NCBI RefSeq assembly: GCF_040546025.1
Contig: NZ_JBEPNA010000001.1
Location: 310,001 to 374,000, forward strand
Length of the DNA stretch: 64,000 nucleotides
Direction of reading: 5' to 3'
DNA from: Marisediminicola sp040546025
GTDB taxonomy: Bacteria; Actinomycetota; Actinomycetes; Actinomycetales; Microbacteriaceae
A program made the position numbers and the translations under genes. The notes beneath the pieces were generated by a model. That model was given only the letters and a program-made list of their open reading frames with translations, was not told the DNA's origin and made no database searches. Of this stretch, positions 1 through 8,470 are shown one piece after another (the stretch's first letter is position 1; every line of letters begins with the position of its first letter).

Positions 1-1
1 C

Positions 2-1438
2 GTCGGTGTCGGCATCGGCATCCCGCTCGCCCCGCTCACCCTGATGTGGGCGTTCCAATACGGGCTGCAAGTCGACTACGTGGTCTTCTGGCGTGGTGCC
101 GTCGACGTCTGGCTGCTCGGCCACGGCACCGACATGGCCTTCGTGCTCGATCCGCTGGTGGCAGCCTCCATCGGCTTCGCTGCGGCAGGCGAGACGATCG
201 TGCTCACGATCGCGCCGCTCGGCTTCGCCCTGATCACCGTGCTGCTCGCCGTGCGGGCCGGACGCCGCATCGGCGAGACCGAGCACCGCCACGTCGGACA
301 CATCGTCGCGATCCTCGCGTTCGCCGTGTTGAGCCTCGGGGTCACCCTCACCGCGCTGCACCCTGCGGCGACCCCGTCGATCGCACAGGGCACTGTGTTG
401 CCCACTCTCGTCTTCGCCCTCGGCATCGCCGTCGGATCCGAGGTGAGCCGCCGCCGCGACCGTCCCGCTGCGACAGGCGTCACGCTCTCGCGCATCGTGG
501 CCTGGATCGACGAACGGCAGAGGCGTCTCAGGCCCGCTGCCACGCTCGCCCTGACCGGGGGAGCCGCCGCATCCGGCATCATCCTCGCGGTGTCGGCCCT
601 CGCGGTCGCCGCGCTCATTGCCGTGAGCTACGGACAGATCATCGCCATCTACGAGGGTGTGCAGTCCGGCGTGCTCGGCGGCGCCGCCCTCACCGTCGCC
701 CAGCTTGCCCTCCTCCCCAACCTCGTCATCTGGGCGGCAAGCTGGTTCATCGGCCCCGGATTCGCGATCGGCACCGGCTCGACGGTGAGCCCGCTCGGCA
801 CCGTGCTCGGCCCGGTGCCCGCGGTTCCGTTGCTCGGCGCGCTCCCTACCGGCGAAACCGCCTACGGATTCGTCGGCCTGCTCGTTCCGGTGCTCGCGGG
901 ATTCCTCGCGGCCATCGTGCTGCGCCCGCGCCTCGTGCGTGCCGGCCTCACCTCGTACGGCTGGCTCATCGGCACAGGCCTTGCCATGGGCGTCGCGGGC
1001 GGCGCCCTGCTCGGCGCGCTCGCGTGGGTCTCGGCGGGCGCGGCGGGCCCTGGTCGGCTCGCGGATGTCGGCGCGTCATGGCTTCTGGTCGGCGGGTTCG
1101 CCGCGCTCGAGATCGGGGTCCCAGCCGCGATCGCGCTGCTTGTGGGCAGCCTGCGGGCGGGGGAGATGGCCGCGCGGCGGCCGCGCTGGAGCCACTGGCC
1201 GGAGGACAGCGACAGCGTGCGTCGGGATGTGGGCGACCCTGACCCGGGCGAGCGGGGCACGGCCGAGTCGGATGCCGCGGACGCGGATGCCGCCGAGCGG
1301 GACGCCGCGGACGCGGATGCCGCCGACCCCTCAGAGTCGGGCTCCCCGCGCCCCCACTCCGCCGAGCCGGACGCCAGCACGGAGGAGATCGCGATTGTGA
1401 AACCGCGCCCCTCACCGCATCCACCCGGCATCCGGTGA
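2..1438 (+). CDS. DUF6350 family membrane protein (5' end cut by window)
   Basis: The reading frame is open from the first bases of the window, so the N-terminus is missing and the first internal ATG is not the real start. The visible part holds many hydrophobic segments rich in Ala, Leu, Val and Gly, as in a polytopic membrane protein. The last 80 or so residues are a hydrophilic tail with near-repeats of DAADADAA type, encoded by a duplicated GC-rich stretch near 1270-1330. The gene lies 34 nt before purN. The order DUF6350-purN-purH is known in Microbacteriaceae, where the family is sometimes annotated as a PerM-like cell-division protein. The family call rests on context and topology; the function is not established. 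Confidence 0.75.
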   Translation, partial: VGVGIGIPLAPLTLMWAFQYGLQVDYVVFWRGAVDVWLLGHGTDMAFVLDPLVAASIGFAAAGETIVLTIAPLGFALITVLLAVRAGRRIGETEHRHVGHIVAILAFAVLSLGVTLTALHPAATPSIAQGTVLPTLVFALGIAVGSEVSRRRDRPAATGVTLSRIVAWIDERQRRLRPAATLALTGGAAASGIILAVSALAVAALIAVSYGQIIAIYEGVQSGVLGGAALTVAQLALLPNLVIWAASWFIGPGFAIGTGSTVSPLGTVLGPVPAVPLLGALPTGETAYGFVGLLVPVLAGFLAAIVLRPRLVRAGLTSYGWLIGTGLAMGVAGGALLGALAWVSAGAAGPGRLADVGASWLLVGGFAALEIGVPAAIALLVGSLRAGEMAARRPRWSHWPEDSDSVRRDVGDPDPGERGTAESDAADADAAERDAADADAADPSESGSPRPHSAEPDASTEEIAIVKPRPSPHPPGIR

Positions 1439-1460
1439 AGGCCGCCCCCGCCGGTGTCGG

Positions 1461-1466
1461 TAGGCT
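1461..1466 (+). promoter_or_regulatory. Candidate -10 box for a leaderless purN mRNA
   Basis: TAGGCT fits the actinobacterial TANNNT -10 pattern and ends exactly 6 nt before the GTG of purN. No Shine-Dalgarno sequence lies in between. This spacing is what a leaderless transcript would show. It supports the chosen purN start but is inferred from sequence only. Confidence 0.5.
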
Positions 1467-1472
1467 GGGCGG

Positions 1473-2066
1473 GTGCTGTCACTGGTTGTTCTGATCTCCG
1501 GCGCGGGATCCAACCTCCGCTCCCTCCTCGAAGCGGCTGAAGATGCCGAGTACCCGGCCCGGGTTGTGGCGATCGGAGCCGACCGCCAGGCCGATGGTCT
1601 CGAACATGCCGAGGCGTTCGGAATCCCCTCGTTCACAGTGCCCTTCACGAGCTTTGCCGACCGTGATTCGTGGGGCGATGAGCTGCTCGCGCAGGTGCGG
1701 TTCTGGAACCCCGACCTGGTGATCCTCAGCGGCTTCATGCGCCTGCTCCCGCCCCGCGTCGTCGCGGCGCTCGCCCCCCGGCTGATCAACACGCATCCGG
1801 CCTACCTCCCGCAGTTCCCCGGGGCGCACGGGGTGCGCGACGCCATCGCGGCCGGTGTCGCCGAGACCGGCGCGAGCGTCATCGTCGTCGACAACGGCGT
1901 CGACAGCGGGCCGATCATCGCCCAGCGGCGCGTTCCGATCGCGCCCGACGACACCGAACAGACTCTCCACGACCGCATCAAACTCGTCGAGCGCGAGCTT
2001 CTCGTGCAGGCCGTGCTGGACATCGCCAACGGAACCGTCAACCTCGAGGAGCTATCCCACTCATGA
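1473..2066 (+). CDS. purN: Phosphoribosylglycinamide formyltransferase (GART)
   Basis: This 197-residue cytosolic enzyme transfers a formyl group from 10-formyl-THF to GAR in step three of purine synthesis. The N-terminal SGAGSNLRSLL segment binds substrate phosphate. The catalytic triad falls at the same numbers as in E. coli PurN: Asn106 and His108 in INTHPAYLP, and Asp144 in NGVDSGPI. The GTG start gives a full-length family protein and has a TAGGCT box 6 nt upstream, which suggests a leaderless mRNA. The 3' end overlaps purH by 4 nt (ATGA), so the two are translationally coupled. Confidence 0.97.
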   Translation: MLSLVVLISGAGSNLRSLLEAAEDAEYPARVVAIGADRQADGLEHAEAFGIPSFTVPFTSFADRDSWGDELLAQVRFWNPDLVILSGFMRLLPPRVVAALAPRLINTHPAYLPQFPGAHGVRDAIAAGVAETGASVIVVDNGVDSGPIIAQRRVPIAPDDTEQTLHDRIKLVERELLVQAVLDIANGTVNLEELSHS

Positions 2067-3673
2067 GTGCCCCCAGCCACGCCCCCTCCGACTACCGGGA
2101 ACGCGACGCGATCCCGATCACCCGCGCACTCATCTCCGTGAGCGACAAGACCGGACTGCTCGAACTCGCGGCCGCCCTCGCCGGGGCGGGAGTCGAGATC
2201 GTCTCGACCGGGTCGACCGCGAAGACGATCGCGGATGCCGGGCATCCGGTCACCGAGGTCGGCCAGGTCACCGGCTTTCCCGAGTCCCTCGACGGGCGAG
2301 TGAAGACACTGCACCCCTTCATCCACGCCGGAATCCTCGCCGACCTGCGTCTCGCGAGCCACGAGGCGGAGCTCGCCGAACTCGGCATCCGCCCGTTCGA
2401 GCTCGTCGTCGTCAATCTCTACCCGTTCGTCGAGACCGTCGCCTCCGGTGTCACGGGCGACGCCGCGGTCGAGCAGATCGACATCGGCGGCCCCGCGATG
2501 ATGCGCGCCTCGGCGAAGAACCACGCCAACATCGCGATCGCGGTCTCACCCGCGAGCTACCCGCAGATCATCAAGGCCGTGACCCTCGGTGGCACGACCC
2601 TCGCGCAGCGCCAGCGACTCGCCAGCGAGGCGTTCGCCCACACCTCCGCGTACGACACCGCCGTGGCCGAGTTCTTCGCCGCGAACATCGGCATCCGCGC
2701 GGCCCACCCCGTGATGGAGGCCGCGTTCCCGACATCCGTCTCCGCCACCTACGAGCTGAAGCAGGTGCTGCGCTACGGCGAGAACGCGCATCAGGCCGCC
2801 GCGCTCTACACGCGCGAGTGGCCCGGCGTCGCCCAGGCGACCCAGCTGCAGGGCAAGGAGATGTCGTACAACAACTACGTCGACGCCGACGGGGCCGTGC
2901 GTGCCGCCTACGACTTCTCGGAGCCGGCCGTCGCGATCATCAAGCACGCCCAGCCATGCGGGATCGCCGTTGCCGGCGGCTCGAGCGGCTCGATCGCCGC
3001 TGCGCACATCCGCGCCCACGAGTGCGACCCCGTCTCGGCATTCGGCGGCGTCATCGCGGCCAACCGCATCGTGACGCTCGCGATGGCGGAGCAGGTGCGC
3101 GACATCTTCACCGAGGTCGTCATCGCGCCCGGGTTCGAGCCGGCCGCCCTCGAGGTGCTCGCGTCGAAGAAGAATCTGCGTCTGCTGCAGCTGCCTGACG
3201 GCTACCGGCGCGACGAGCGCGAGTTCCGCCAGATCTCCGGAGGGCTGCTCGTGCAGGACCCTGACGTCTTCGACGACTTCTCCTCCGCCGGCTGGCAGCT
3301 CGTCGCCGGCGCCGAGGCGGATGCCGCCACCCGCGCCGACCTCGAGTTCGCCTGGCGAGCGGTGCGCGCGGTCAAGTCGAACGCAATCCTGCTCGCCGCC
3401 GGCGGCGCGTCCGTCGGCGTCGGCATGGGACAGGTCAACCGGGTCGACTCCTGCCGGCTCGCCGTGAACCGCGCGGGCGGCCGCGCGGCCGGCAGCGTCG
3501 CGGCATCCGACGCATTCTTCCCGTTCGCCGATGGACTCGAGATCCTGCTCGAGGCCGGCGTGAAGGCAATCGCGCAGCCCGGCGGCTCGGTGCGCGACGA
3601 GGAGGTCATCGACGCGGCGGCGAAGGCCGGCGTGACCATGTACTTCACGGGCGAGCGCCACTTCTACCACTAG
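2063..3673 (+). CDS. purH: Bifunctional AICAR formyltransferase / IMP cyclohydrolase
   Basis: PurH carries out the last two steps of IMP synthesis: formylation of AICAR with 10-formyl-THF, then ring closure. The 536 residues match the family length. The N-terminal MGS-like cyclohydrolase domain occupies about residues 15-150 (ISVSDKTGL, STGSTAKTI). The transformylase domain follows, with LRYGENAHQ, SYNNYVDADGA and the Lys-His motif IIKHAQPCG near residue 293. The C-terminus GERHFYH is typical. The ATG overlaps the purN stop by 4 nt. The array of 33-bp repeats begins 24 nt after the stop and may serve as the transcript end. Confidence 0.98.
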   Translation: MSAPSHAPSDYRERDAIPITRALISVSDKTGLLELAAALAGAGVEIVSTGSTAKTIADAGHPVTEVGQVTGFPESLDGRVKTLHPFIHAGILADLRLASHEAELAELGIRPFELVVVNLYPFVETVASGVTGDAAVEQIDIGGPAMMRASAKNHANIAIAVSPASYPQIIKAVTLGGTTLAQRQRLASEAFAHTSAYDTAVAEFFAANIGIRAAHPVMEAAFPTSVSATYELKQVLRYGENAHQAAALYTREWPGVAQATQLQGKEMSYNNYVDADGAVRAAYDFSEPAVAIIKHAQPCGIAVAGGSSGSIAAAHIRAHECDPVSAFGGVIAANRIVTLAMAEQVRDIFTEVVIAPGFEPAALEVLASKKNLRLLQLPDGYRRDEREFRQISGGLLVQDPDVFDDFSSAGWQLVAGAEADAATRADLEFAWRAVRAVKSNAILLAAGGASVGVGMGQVNRVDSCRLAVNRAGGRAAGSVAASDAFFPFADGLEILLEAGVKAIAQPGGSVRDEEVIDAAAKAGVTMYFTGERHFYH

Positions 3674-3696
3674 GGCCGCGCGGCCGCTGCATCCGT

Positions 3697-4046
3697 ATTC
3701 AGGAGTTCAGGCCTGGCGGGACTCCCATCATTCAGGAGTTCAGGCCTGGTGGGACTCCCATCATTCAGGAGTTCAGGCCCGGCCGGACTCTCACCATTCA
3801 GGAGTTTAGGCCTGGTGGGACTGTCATCATTCAGGAGTCTGATGCCGGCGGCGACCGTGTTTAGCGCGGCACCCGTTGATTTAGCTGTTCCAGCACCGCA
3901 GGATCGGCGACTTCCTGCGCCGACTCCTGAATGATGCAGCAGCCCTCGCCGCCCGACTCCTGAATGATGCAGCCGCCCTCGCCGTCCGACTCCTGAATGA
4001 TGCAGCCGCCAGCGCCGACCGGGCGCGAGCCGCCCCACTCAGGAGT
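3697..4046. repeat. Orientation-switching array of 33-bp repeats
   Basis: The core ATTCAGGAGT starts at 3697, 3730, 3763, 3796 and 3829, an exact 33-bp period. After an 84-bp spacer its reverse complement ACTCCTGAAT starts at 3923, 3956 and 3989, again at 33 bp. A half-site CTCAGGAGT lies at 4038 and overlaps the stop codon of the oxidoreductase gene. Forward units also contain CAGGCCTG and an ACTCC that can pair with the core GGAGT, so each unit can fold alone and the two halves can fold on each other. The array fills the whole gap between convergent purH and the oxidoreductase. No protein role is evident. The same core borders the element at 15399-15500. Confidence 0.9.
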
Positions 4047-5457
4047 CGAAGCCGAGGCCCACCGCGTCGAGCCCGCGCAGCAGCAGGTTGCGGCGCCCAT
4101 TGTTGTGGTCGGCGCGGTCGAGCGAGAACCGGGTCAGCTGAATGCCGATCGACGCGACCGGCTCCGGCGGGAACGGCAGCGGTCGCGAGCGCACCATCTC
4201 GAGCTCGGTGAGCTCGCTCGGCGTGCCCGAGAGCAGGTCGAGCATGACGTCGGCGGCAAAGTGCGTGCTCGCCACACCGAGCCCGGTGAAGCCGGCGGCG
4301 TAGGCGATCCTCCCCTGCCGCGCGGTGCCGAAGAAGGCGCAGAATCGCGTGCTCGTGTCGATGGGTCCGGCCCAGCGGTGCGAGAAGCGGATGCCGGCCA
4401 GCTGGGGGAACGTCGTCAGGAAATGGCTCGCGAGCCGGCGGTATGACTCTGGCCGGTTCTCGTAGCGCGGGTCGACCCGCTGCCCGAAGTGGTTGATCGC
4501 GTCGTACCCGCCGAACAGGATGCGGTTGTCGGCGCTGAGCCGGTAGTAGTGGAACTGGTTGGCGCCGTCGCCGAGCCCCTGCCGGTTCGACCAGCCGATC
4601 GACGCACGCTGCTCCGCGGAGAGCGGCTCGGTCATGAGCACGTAGTCGTAGACGGGAACGGTCTGCAGCCTGTTGCGCCGCAGCAGCGACGGGAACACGT
4701 TCGTCGCGAGTGCCACCGAGCTCGCGACCACCGAGCCGGTGCGCGTCGGCAGGGTCACCCGCGCGGAGTCGCGGGTGACGACGGCGTCGACCTTGCTGTG
4801 CTCGAAGATCTCCACGCCGAGCTCCGACGCGACCCGCGCGAGCTCGGCGGCGAGCTTGCCGGGATGCACGAGCGCCGAGGTGCGGGTGTTCCAGACGCCG
4901 CCCAGATAGGTGGGGGAGCGCACCTCCCGCGCGAGTTCGGACGCGTCGAGGAAGAACTGGTCGGGTGTGAGCTCCCGCTCTCGCAGCGCCTCGAGCTGGT
5001 ATGGCTCGACGGCGAGGTCGATCGCGCCATTGCGTTCCCAATCGCAGTCGATGCCGAGCTCGGCGACCGTCGTCTCGATCGTGTCGAGGTTCGCCAGCCC
5101 CAGCTCAGTGAGTCGGTCGATCTCGGCGGGGAACCGGGAGGCGCCGTTGTCCTCGCCGTGGGTCAAGCTCGCCTCGACGAAGCCGCCGTTGCGACCGGAT
5201 GCGGCCCAGCCGACGGTCTTCGCCTCGAGCACGACCACGCGGCGTGACGGGTCGGCGCGCTTGGCCTTGATCGCGGTCCAGATGCCGCAGTAGCCCGCGC
5301 CGACCACGGCGAGGTTGCACTCGAGCCCGCCGGTGAGGCGCGGGTACGTGGGGGCCGCGGCATCCTCGAGCCAGAACGGCGAACGCCGCACCCCGGCCAG
5401 GGAATGGTCGATCGCGGCCGCGCTCGGCGCATTTCGTTCGAATACCGTCGTGTTCAT
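4039..5457 (-). CDS. FAD-dependent oxidoreductase, DAO family (gamma-glutamylputrescine oxidase-like)
   Basis: This 472-residue protein has the N-terminal Rossmann FAD motif VVGAGYCGIW at residues 51-60, followed by LEAK and ASGRNGGFV, the second FAD contact typical of DadA/SolA/PuuB-type amine or amino-acid oxidases. The C-terminal GFTGLGVA segment completes the FAD fold. It probably oxidises a secondary amine or amino acid in the cytosol. It is divergent from a dimethylargininase gene, which hints at arginine or polyamine use. A TAGTTT box lies 6 nt upstream of the ATG. The exact substrate cannot be read from the sequence. The stop codon overlaps the edge of the 33-bp repeat array. Confidence 0.85.
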   Translation of the reverse strand: MNTTVFERNAPSAAAIDHSLAGVRRSPFWLEDAAAPTYPRLTGGLECNLAVVGAGYCGIWTAIKAKRADPSRRVVVLEAKTVGWAASGRNGGFVEASLTHGEDNGASRFPAEIDRLTELGLANLDTIETTVAELGIDCDWERNGAIDLAVEPYQLEALRERELTPDQFFLDASELAREVRSPTYLGGVWNTRTSALVHPGKLAAELARVASELGVEIFEHSKVDAVVTRDSARVTLPTRTGSVVASSVALATNVFPSLLRRNRLQTVPVYDYVLMTEPLSAEQRASIGWSNRQGLGDGANQFHYYRLSADNRILFGGYDAINHFGQRVDPRYENRPESYRRLASHFLTTFPQLAGIRFSHRWAGPIDTSTRFCAFFGTARQGRIAYAAGFTGLGVASTHFAADVMLDLLSGTPSELTELEMVRSRPLPFPPEPVASIGIQLTRFSLDRADHNNGRRNLLLRGLDAVGLGFDS

Positions 5458-5463
5458 GACTCA

Positions 5464-5469
5464 AAACTA
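5464..5469 (-). promoter_or_regulatory. Candidate -10 box, leaderless FAD oxidoreductase
   Basis: On the minus strand TAGTTT ends 6 nt before the ATG, with no ribosome binding site between. The sequence TAGTTTTGAG occurs twice in tandem here. The arrangement matches a leaderless promoter. Confidence 0.4.
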
Positions 5470-5540
5470 CTCAAAACTACTGTGGAACGCGAAGAATGCG
5501 ACGATATTCGTTGCATTCCTCGTGTGGCCTGCGGGGTGGG

Positions 5541-5546
5541 TAGTGT
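5541..5546 (+). promoter_or_regulatory. Candidate -10 box, leaderless ddaH
   Basis: TAGTGT is followed by 6 nt and then the ATG of the dimethylargininase gene, with no Shine-Dalgarno sequence. It faces the similar box of the divergent oxidoreductase about 75 bp away. Confidence 0.45.
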
Positions 5547-5552
5547 CGCAGC

Positions 5553-6335
5553 ATGTCCCAGAATGTCGTCGCTCCCTCGCCTCGTGCGCTCGTGCGCCCT
5601 CCGGCGGTCGCTCTCGCGCGCGGCGAGGTCACCCACATCGCACGCACCCCGGTCGACGTCGCCCTCGCGGTGGAGCAGTGGCGCGGCTACGTCGATGCGC
5701 TCGCACATGCCGGCTTCGAGATCATCGAGGTGGCTGCCGACGACACCCTCGCCGACTCTGTCTTCGTCGAGGACGCCGTGGTCATGCTCGGCCGGGTCGC
5801 CGTGCTCACGAGTCCCGGCGCGCTGTCCCGGCGCCCCGAGATCGCGGGCGTCGAAGCTGTCATCGCGGGTCTGGGGCTCGTCGAACGCCGCATCGACCTC
5901 CCGGGTACCCTCGACGGCGGCGACGTGCTCAAGATCGGCGGCAACGTCTACGTCGGTCGCGGCGGCCGGACGAACGCCGAGGGCATCCGCCAGCTCACGG
6001 CCATCGCCGCCGACGAGGGATTCGAGGTCGTCACGGTTCCGGTCACCCGCGTGCTGCACCTCAAGAGCGCCGTCACTGCGCTGCCCGACGGCACCGCCAT
6101 CGGGCACGCCCCGCTCGTCGAGCATCCGGAACTCTTCGACCGCTTCCTCGAGGTGCCGGAGGAGACCGGGGCGGCTGTTGTCGTGCTGGCCCCGGATGCC
6201 GTGCTGATGGCGGCATCCGCCCCCCTGACCGCCAGGCTGTTCGCCGACAGGGGCTACCGCGTCGTCACGGTCGACATCAGCGAATTCGAGAAGCTCGAGG
6301 GCTGTGTCACCTGCCTGTCGGTGCGGATCCGCTGA
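5553..6335 (+). CDS. ddaH: Dimethylargininase (DDAH)
   Basis: The 260-residue protein belongs to the amidinotransferase/DDAH fold and would hydrolyse N-omega-methylated arginines to citrulline and methylamines. Diagnostic parts are FVEDAVVML (residues 71-79), TLDGGDVLKIG (119-129), the catalytic His169 in VLHLKS, and the nucleophile Cys254 in the C-terminal CVTCLSVRIR. Length and motif order match bacterial DDAH, and the Cys sits near the C-terminus as expected. The gene is divergent from an FAD amine-oxidase-type gene. An arginine deiminase is less likely because of the short length. Confidence 0.88.
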   Translation: MSQNVVAPSPRALVRPPAVALARGEVTHIARTPVDVALAVEQWRGYVDALAHAGFEIIEVAADDTLADSVFVEDAVVMLGRVAVLTSPGALSRRPEIAGVEAVIAGLGLVERRIDLPGTLDGGDVLKIGGNVYVGRGGRTNAEGIRQLTAIAADEGFEVVTVPVTRVLHLKSAVTALPDGTAIGHAPLVEHPELFDRFLEVPEETGAAVVVLAPDAVLMAASAPLTARLFADRGYRVVTVDISEFEKLEGCVTCLSVRIR

Positions 6336-6462
6336 CGCGGGCAGCAGCCCCACCGAGAAAAAGGTTGCATCCTCGGCATGCAGAGGAATACTCTGGAGGG
6401 CTGCCCGGGAGTGACGCGTGACTGGTGGCCAACGGAAGAATATACGTGACCAGGAGGACGCC

Positions 6463-6531
6463 ATGACGAGCATCGCACACGCCACCGCACCCATCGTGCC
6501 CGCCGCCGCGCGTCGACGCTCCGGCCTCTAA
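6463..6531 (+). CDS. Putative 22-aa leader peptide upstream of the ABC exporter
   Basis: The ORF encodes MTSIAHATAPIVPAAA followed by RRRSGL. A strong Shine-Dalgarno AGGAGG lies 5 to 6 nt upstream of its ATG, better than that of most genes here. The 317-bp gap has no other gene. A GC-rich hairpin follows within 35 nt of its stop codon. BmrCD of Bacillus and PatAB of pneumococcus, both heterodimeric exporters, are known to be controlled by ribosome-mediated attenuation at such a leader. The role here is inferred from that layout. Confidence 0.6.
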   Translation: MTSIAHATAPIVPAAARRRSGL

Positions 6532-6562
6532 CGTGGCCAGCCGTTCGATCTAGCCGCCGTCC

Positions 6563-6600
6563 GCGGCACGTGCGCCAGCCGGACCGACCGTCCGTGCCGC
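6563..6600 (+). promoter_or_regulatory. Attenuator-like hairpin between leader ORF and exporter genes
   Basis: GCGGCACG at 6563-6570 pairs perfectly with CGTGCCGC at 6593-6600 across a 22-nt loop. There is no strong U-tract, so it may act by Rho, by masking, or as one of several alternative stems. It lies 31 nt after the leader stop and 52 nt before the first exporter start. Confidence 0.45.
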
Positions 6601-6652
6601 ACGCACCTCCCTTACACCGCACCACTTCGAATCCCCGGCGATCCCGGGGCCG

Positions 6653-8470
6653 ATGACGCTAGGAACCACTGTGCCTACCCTGCCAGGGCCACGCAAGAAA
6701 GCCACGACATTCGCCTCCATCGTGAGGCTCTACCCGTACGCGAAGAGCGCCCTGCCGCGCATCTACCTCGGAATGGGGGCCGCGATGGTCGCGGCGCTCG
6801 TCGCCCTGACGATCCCGCAGGTTCTTCGCGGCCTCGTCGACGGACCGCTGCAGGACGGCGACTCCAGCCAGATCTGGTGGCCGGTCGCGATCGTCCTCGC
6901 CCTCGGCGTGCTCGAGGCCGCGATGATCTGGCTGCGCCGCTGGTTTGTGCTGCAGCCGGGCACCCACGTCGAGGCCGGCATGCGCAACCGCTTCTACGCG
7001 CAGCTGCAGGATCTCCCGGTCAGCTTCCACGATCGCTGGCCGAGCGGCCAGCTGCTCTCGCGGGCCATCAGCGACCTGAACCTGATCCGCCGCTGGGTCT
7101 CGTTCGGCTTGGTACTTCTGGTCGTCAACGTGCTGACGATCCTCATCGGACTCGTGTTCCTGATCTCCATCAACTGGATGCTGGGGGTACTGTTCGCGGC
7201 CTGCTCGATCCCGCTCTGGGTGTACGGCTACGTGTTCGAGAAGAAGTACTCGATCGTGTCCCGGCGCAGCCAGGACCAGTCCGGCGACCTCGCGACGGCC
7301 GTCGAGGAGTCGGTGCACGGCATCCGCGTGCTCAAGGCGTTCGGGCGCGGCTCCCACGCGCTCAAGAACTTCTCCTCCCAGGCCGAGGACCTGCGGGGCA
7401 CCGAGATCGAGAAGGCCAGGGCGATCGCCGGCATCTGGCTGTGGCTGCTGCTGGTCCCCGACGTCACCTTCGCCCTCTCGCTGCTCGGCGGGGTCTGGCT
7501 CGCCGCCGACGGACAGCTCACTCCGGGCGAGCTCGTCGCGTTCTTCGCGACGGCGACAGTGCTGCGCTGGCCGGTGGAGTCGATTGGCTACCTGCTGTCG
7601 ATGACCTTCGACGCGCGCACCGCGGCCGATCGCTTCTTCGAGGTGATGGACGAGATCAACACCATCACCGATCCCGAGAGCCCGGCGACGATCGCCTCGC
7701 CAGAGGGGCGCCTCGTCTTCGACAACGTGCACTTCCGCTACCCGGACTCGCCCGCCCAGTACGCCGACCTGCTCGACGGCATCGACCTTGCGCTCGAGCC
7801 GGGGCAGACGATGGCGCTGGTCGGCCTCACCGGGTCTGGCAAGTCGACGATGACGGCGCTCACCACCCGGCTGTACGACGTGACGTGCGGGCGGATCACC
7901 CTCGACGGCGTCGACATCCGCGACCTCGAGCGCACCGAGCTGCGCCGCCACATCGCAATGGCCTTCGAAGACGCGACGCTGTTCTCGGCGACCGTGCGGG
8001 ACAACGTGCTGCTGGGACGGCCGGAGGGCACGGACGCCGAGCTCGCCGAGGCGCTCGAGATCGCGCAGGCAGGGTTCGTCGACGACCTGCCCGACGGCGT
8101 CGACACCATGGTCGGCGAGGAGGGGCTGAGCCTGTCGGGCGGGCAGCGCCAGCGGCTCGCCCTTGCGCGCGCCGTAGCGGCGAAGCCACGGGTGCTCGTG
8201 CTCGACGATCCGCTCTCGGCGCTCGACGTCGACACGGAGGCGCTCGTCGAGGCCGCGCTGCGCCGGGTGCTCGCGTCGACGACGGCCCTCATCGTGGCCC
8301 ATCGGCCGTCGACGGTCATGCTCGCCGACCGTGTCGCCCTGCTCGAGCGCGGGCGGGTGACCGCGGTCGGGCGGCACTCCGACCTGCTCGCCACCAACGA
8401 CCACTACCGCTTCGTGATCTCCAGTCTCGAAGACGAACAGGCACGCGAACTGAAGGAGGCGCACGCATGA
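6653..8470 (+). CDS. ABC exporter subunit with degenerate ATPase site (heterodimer partner 1)
   Basis: This 605-residue protein has an N-terminal six-helix ABC transmembrane domain (about residues 30-320) and a C-terminal nucleotide-binding domain. Walker A is GLTGSGKST at 391-399, the signature LSGGQRQR starts at 494, and Walker B is VLVLDDPLSALD. Residue 519, the usual catalytic Glu after Walker B, is Asp. That substitution marks the non-hydrolysing site of heterodimeric exporters such as BmrCD or TM287/288. The stop overlaps the start of the second subunit by 4 nt. The likely role is efflux of drugs or lipids across the membrane; the substrate is unknown. Confidence 0.92.
   Translation: MTLGTTVPTLPGPRKKATTFASIVRLYPYAKSALPRIYLGMGAAMVAALVALTIPQVLRGLVDGPLQDGDSSQIWWPVAIVLALGVLEAAMIWLRRWFVLQPGTHVEAGMRNRFYAQLQDLPVSFHDRWPSGQLLSRAISDLNLIRRWVSFGLVLLVVNVLTILIGLVFLISINWMLGVLFAACSIPLWVYGYVFEKKYSIVSRRSQDQSGDLATAVEESVHGIRVLKAFGRGSHALKNFSSQAEDLRGTEIEKARAIAGIWLWLLLVPDVTFALSLLGGVWLAADGQLTPGELVAFFATATVLRWPVESIGYLLSMTFDARTAADRFFEVMDEINTITDPESPATIASPEGRLVFDNVHFRYPDSPAQYADLLDGIDLALEPGQTMALVGLTGSGKSTMTALTTRLYDVTCGRITLDGVDIRDLERTELRRHIAMAFEDATLFSATVRDNVLLGRPEGTDAELAEALEIAQAGFVDDLPDGVDTMVGEEGLSLSGGQRQRLALARAVAAKPRVLVLDDPLSALDVDTEALVEAALRRVLASTTALIVAHRPSTVMLADRVALLERGRVTAVGRHSDLLATNDHYRFVISSLEDEQARELKEAHA

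Noticed and set aside
3670..4038. Long open frames through the 33-bp array on both strands that read as 11-residue protein repeats
   Set aside because: A 33-bp period keeps any frame open (11 codons), there is no ribosome site, and the array sits between convergent genes. A DNA or RNA repeat explains it better.
3697..4046. The array as a CRISPR locus
   Set aside because: Units are contiguous at 33 bp with similar sequence between cores, there are no unique spacers, orientation flips, and no cas genes are nearby.
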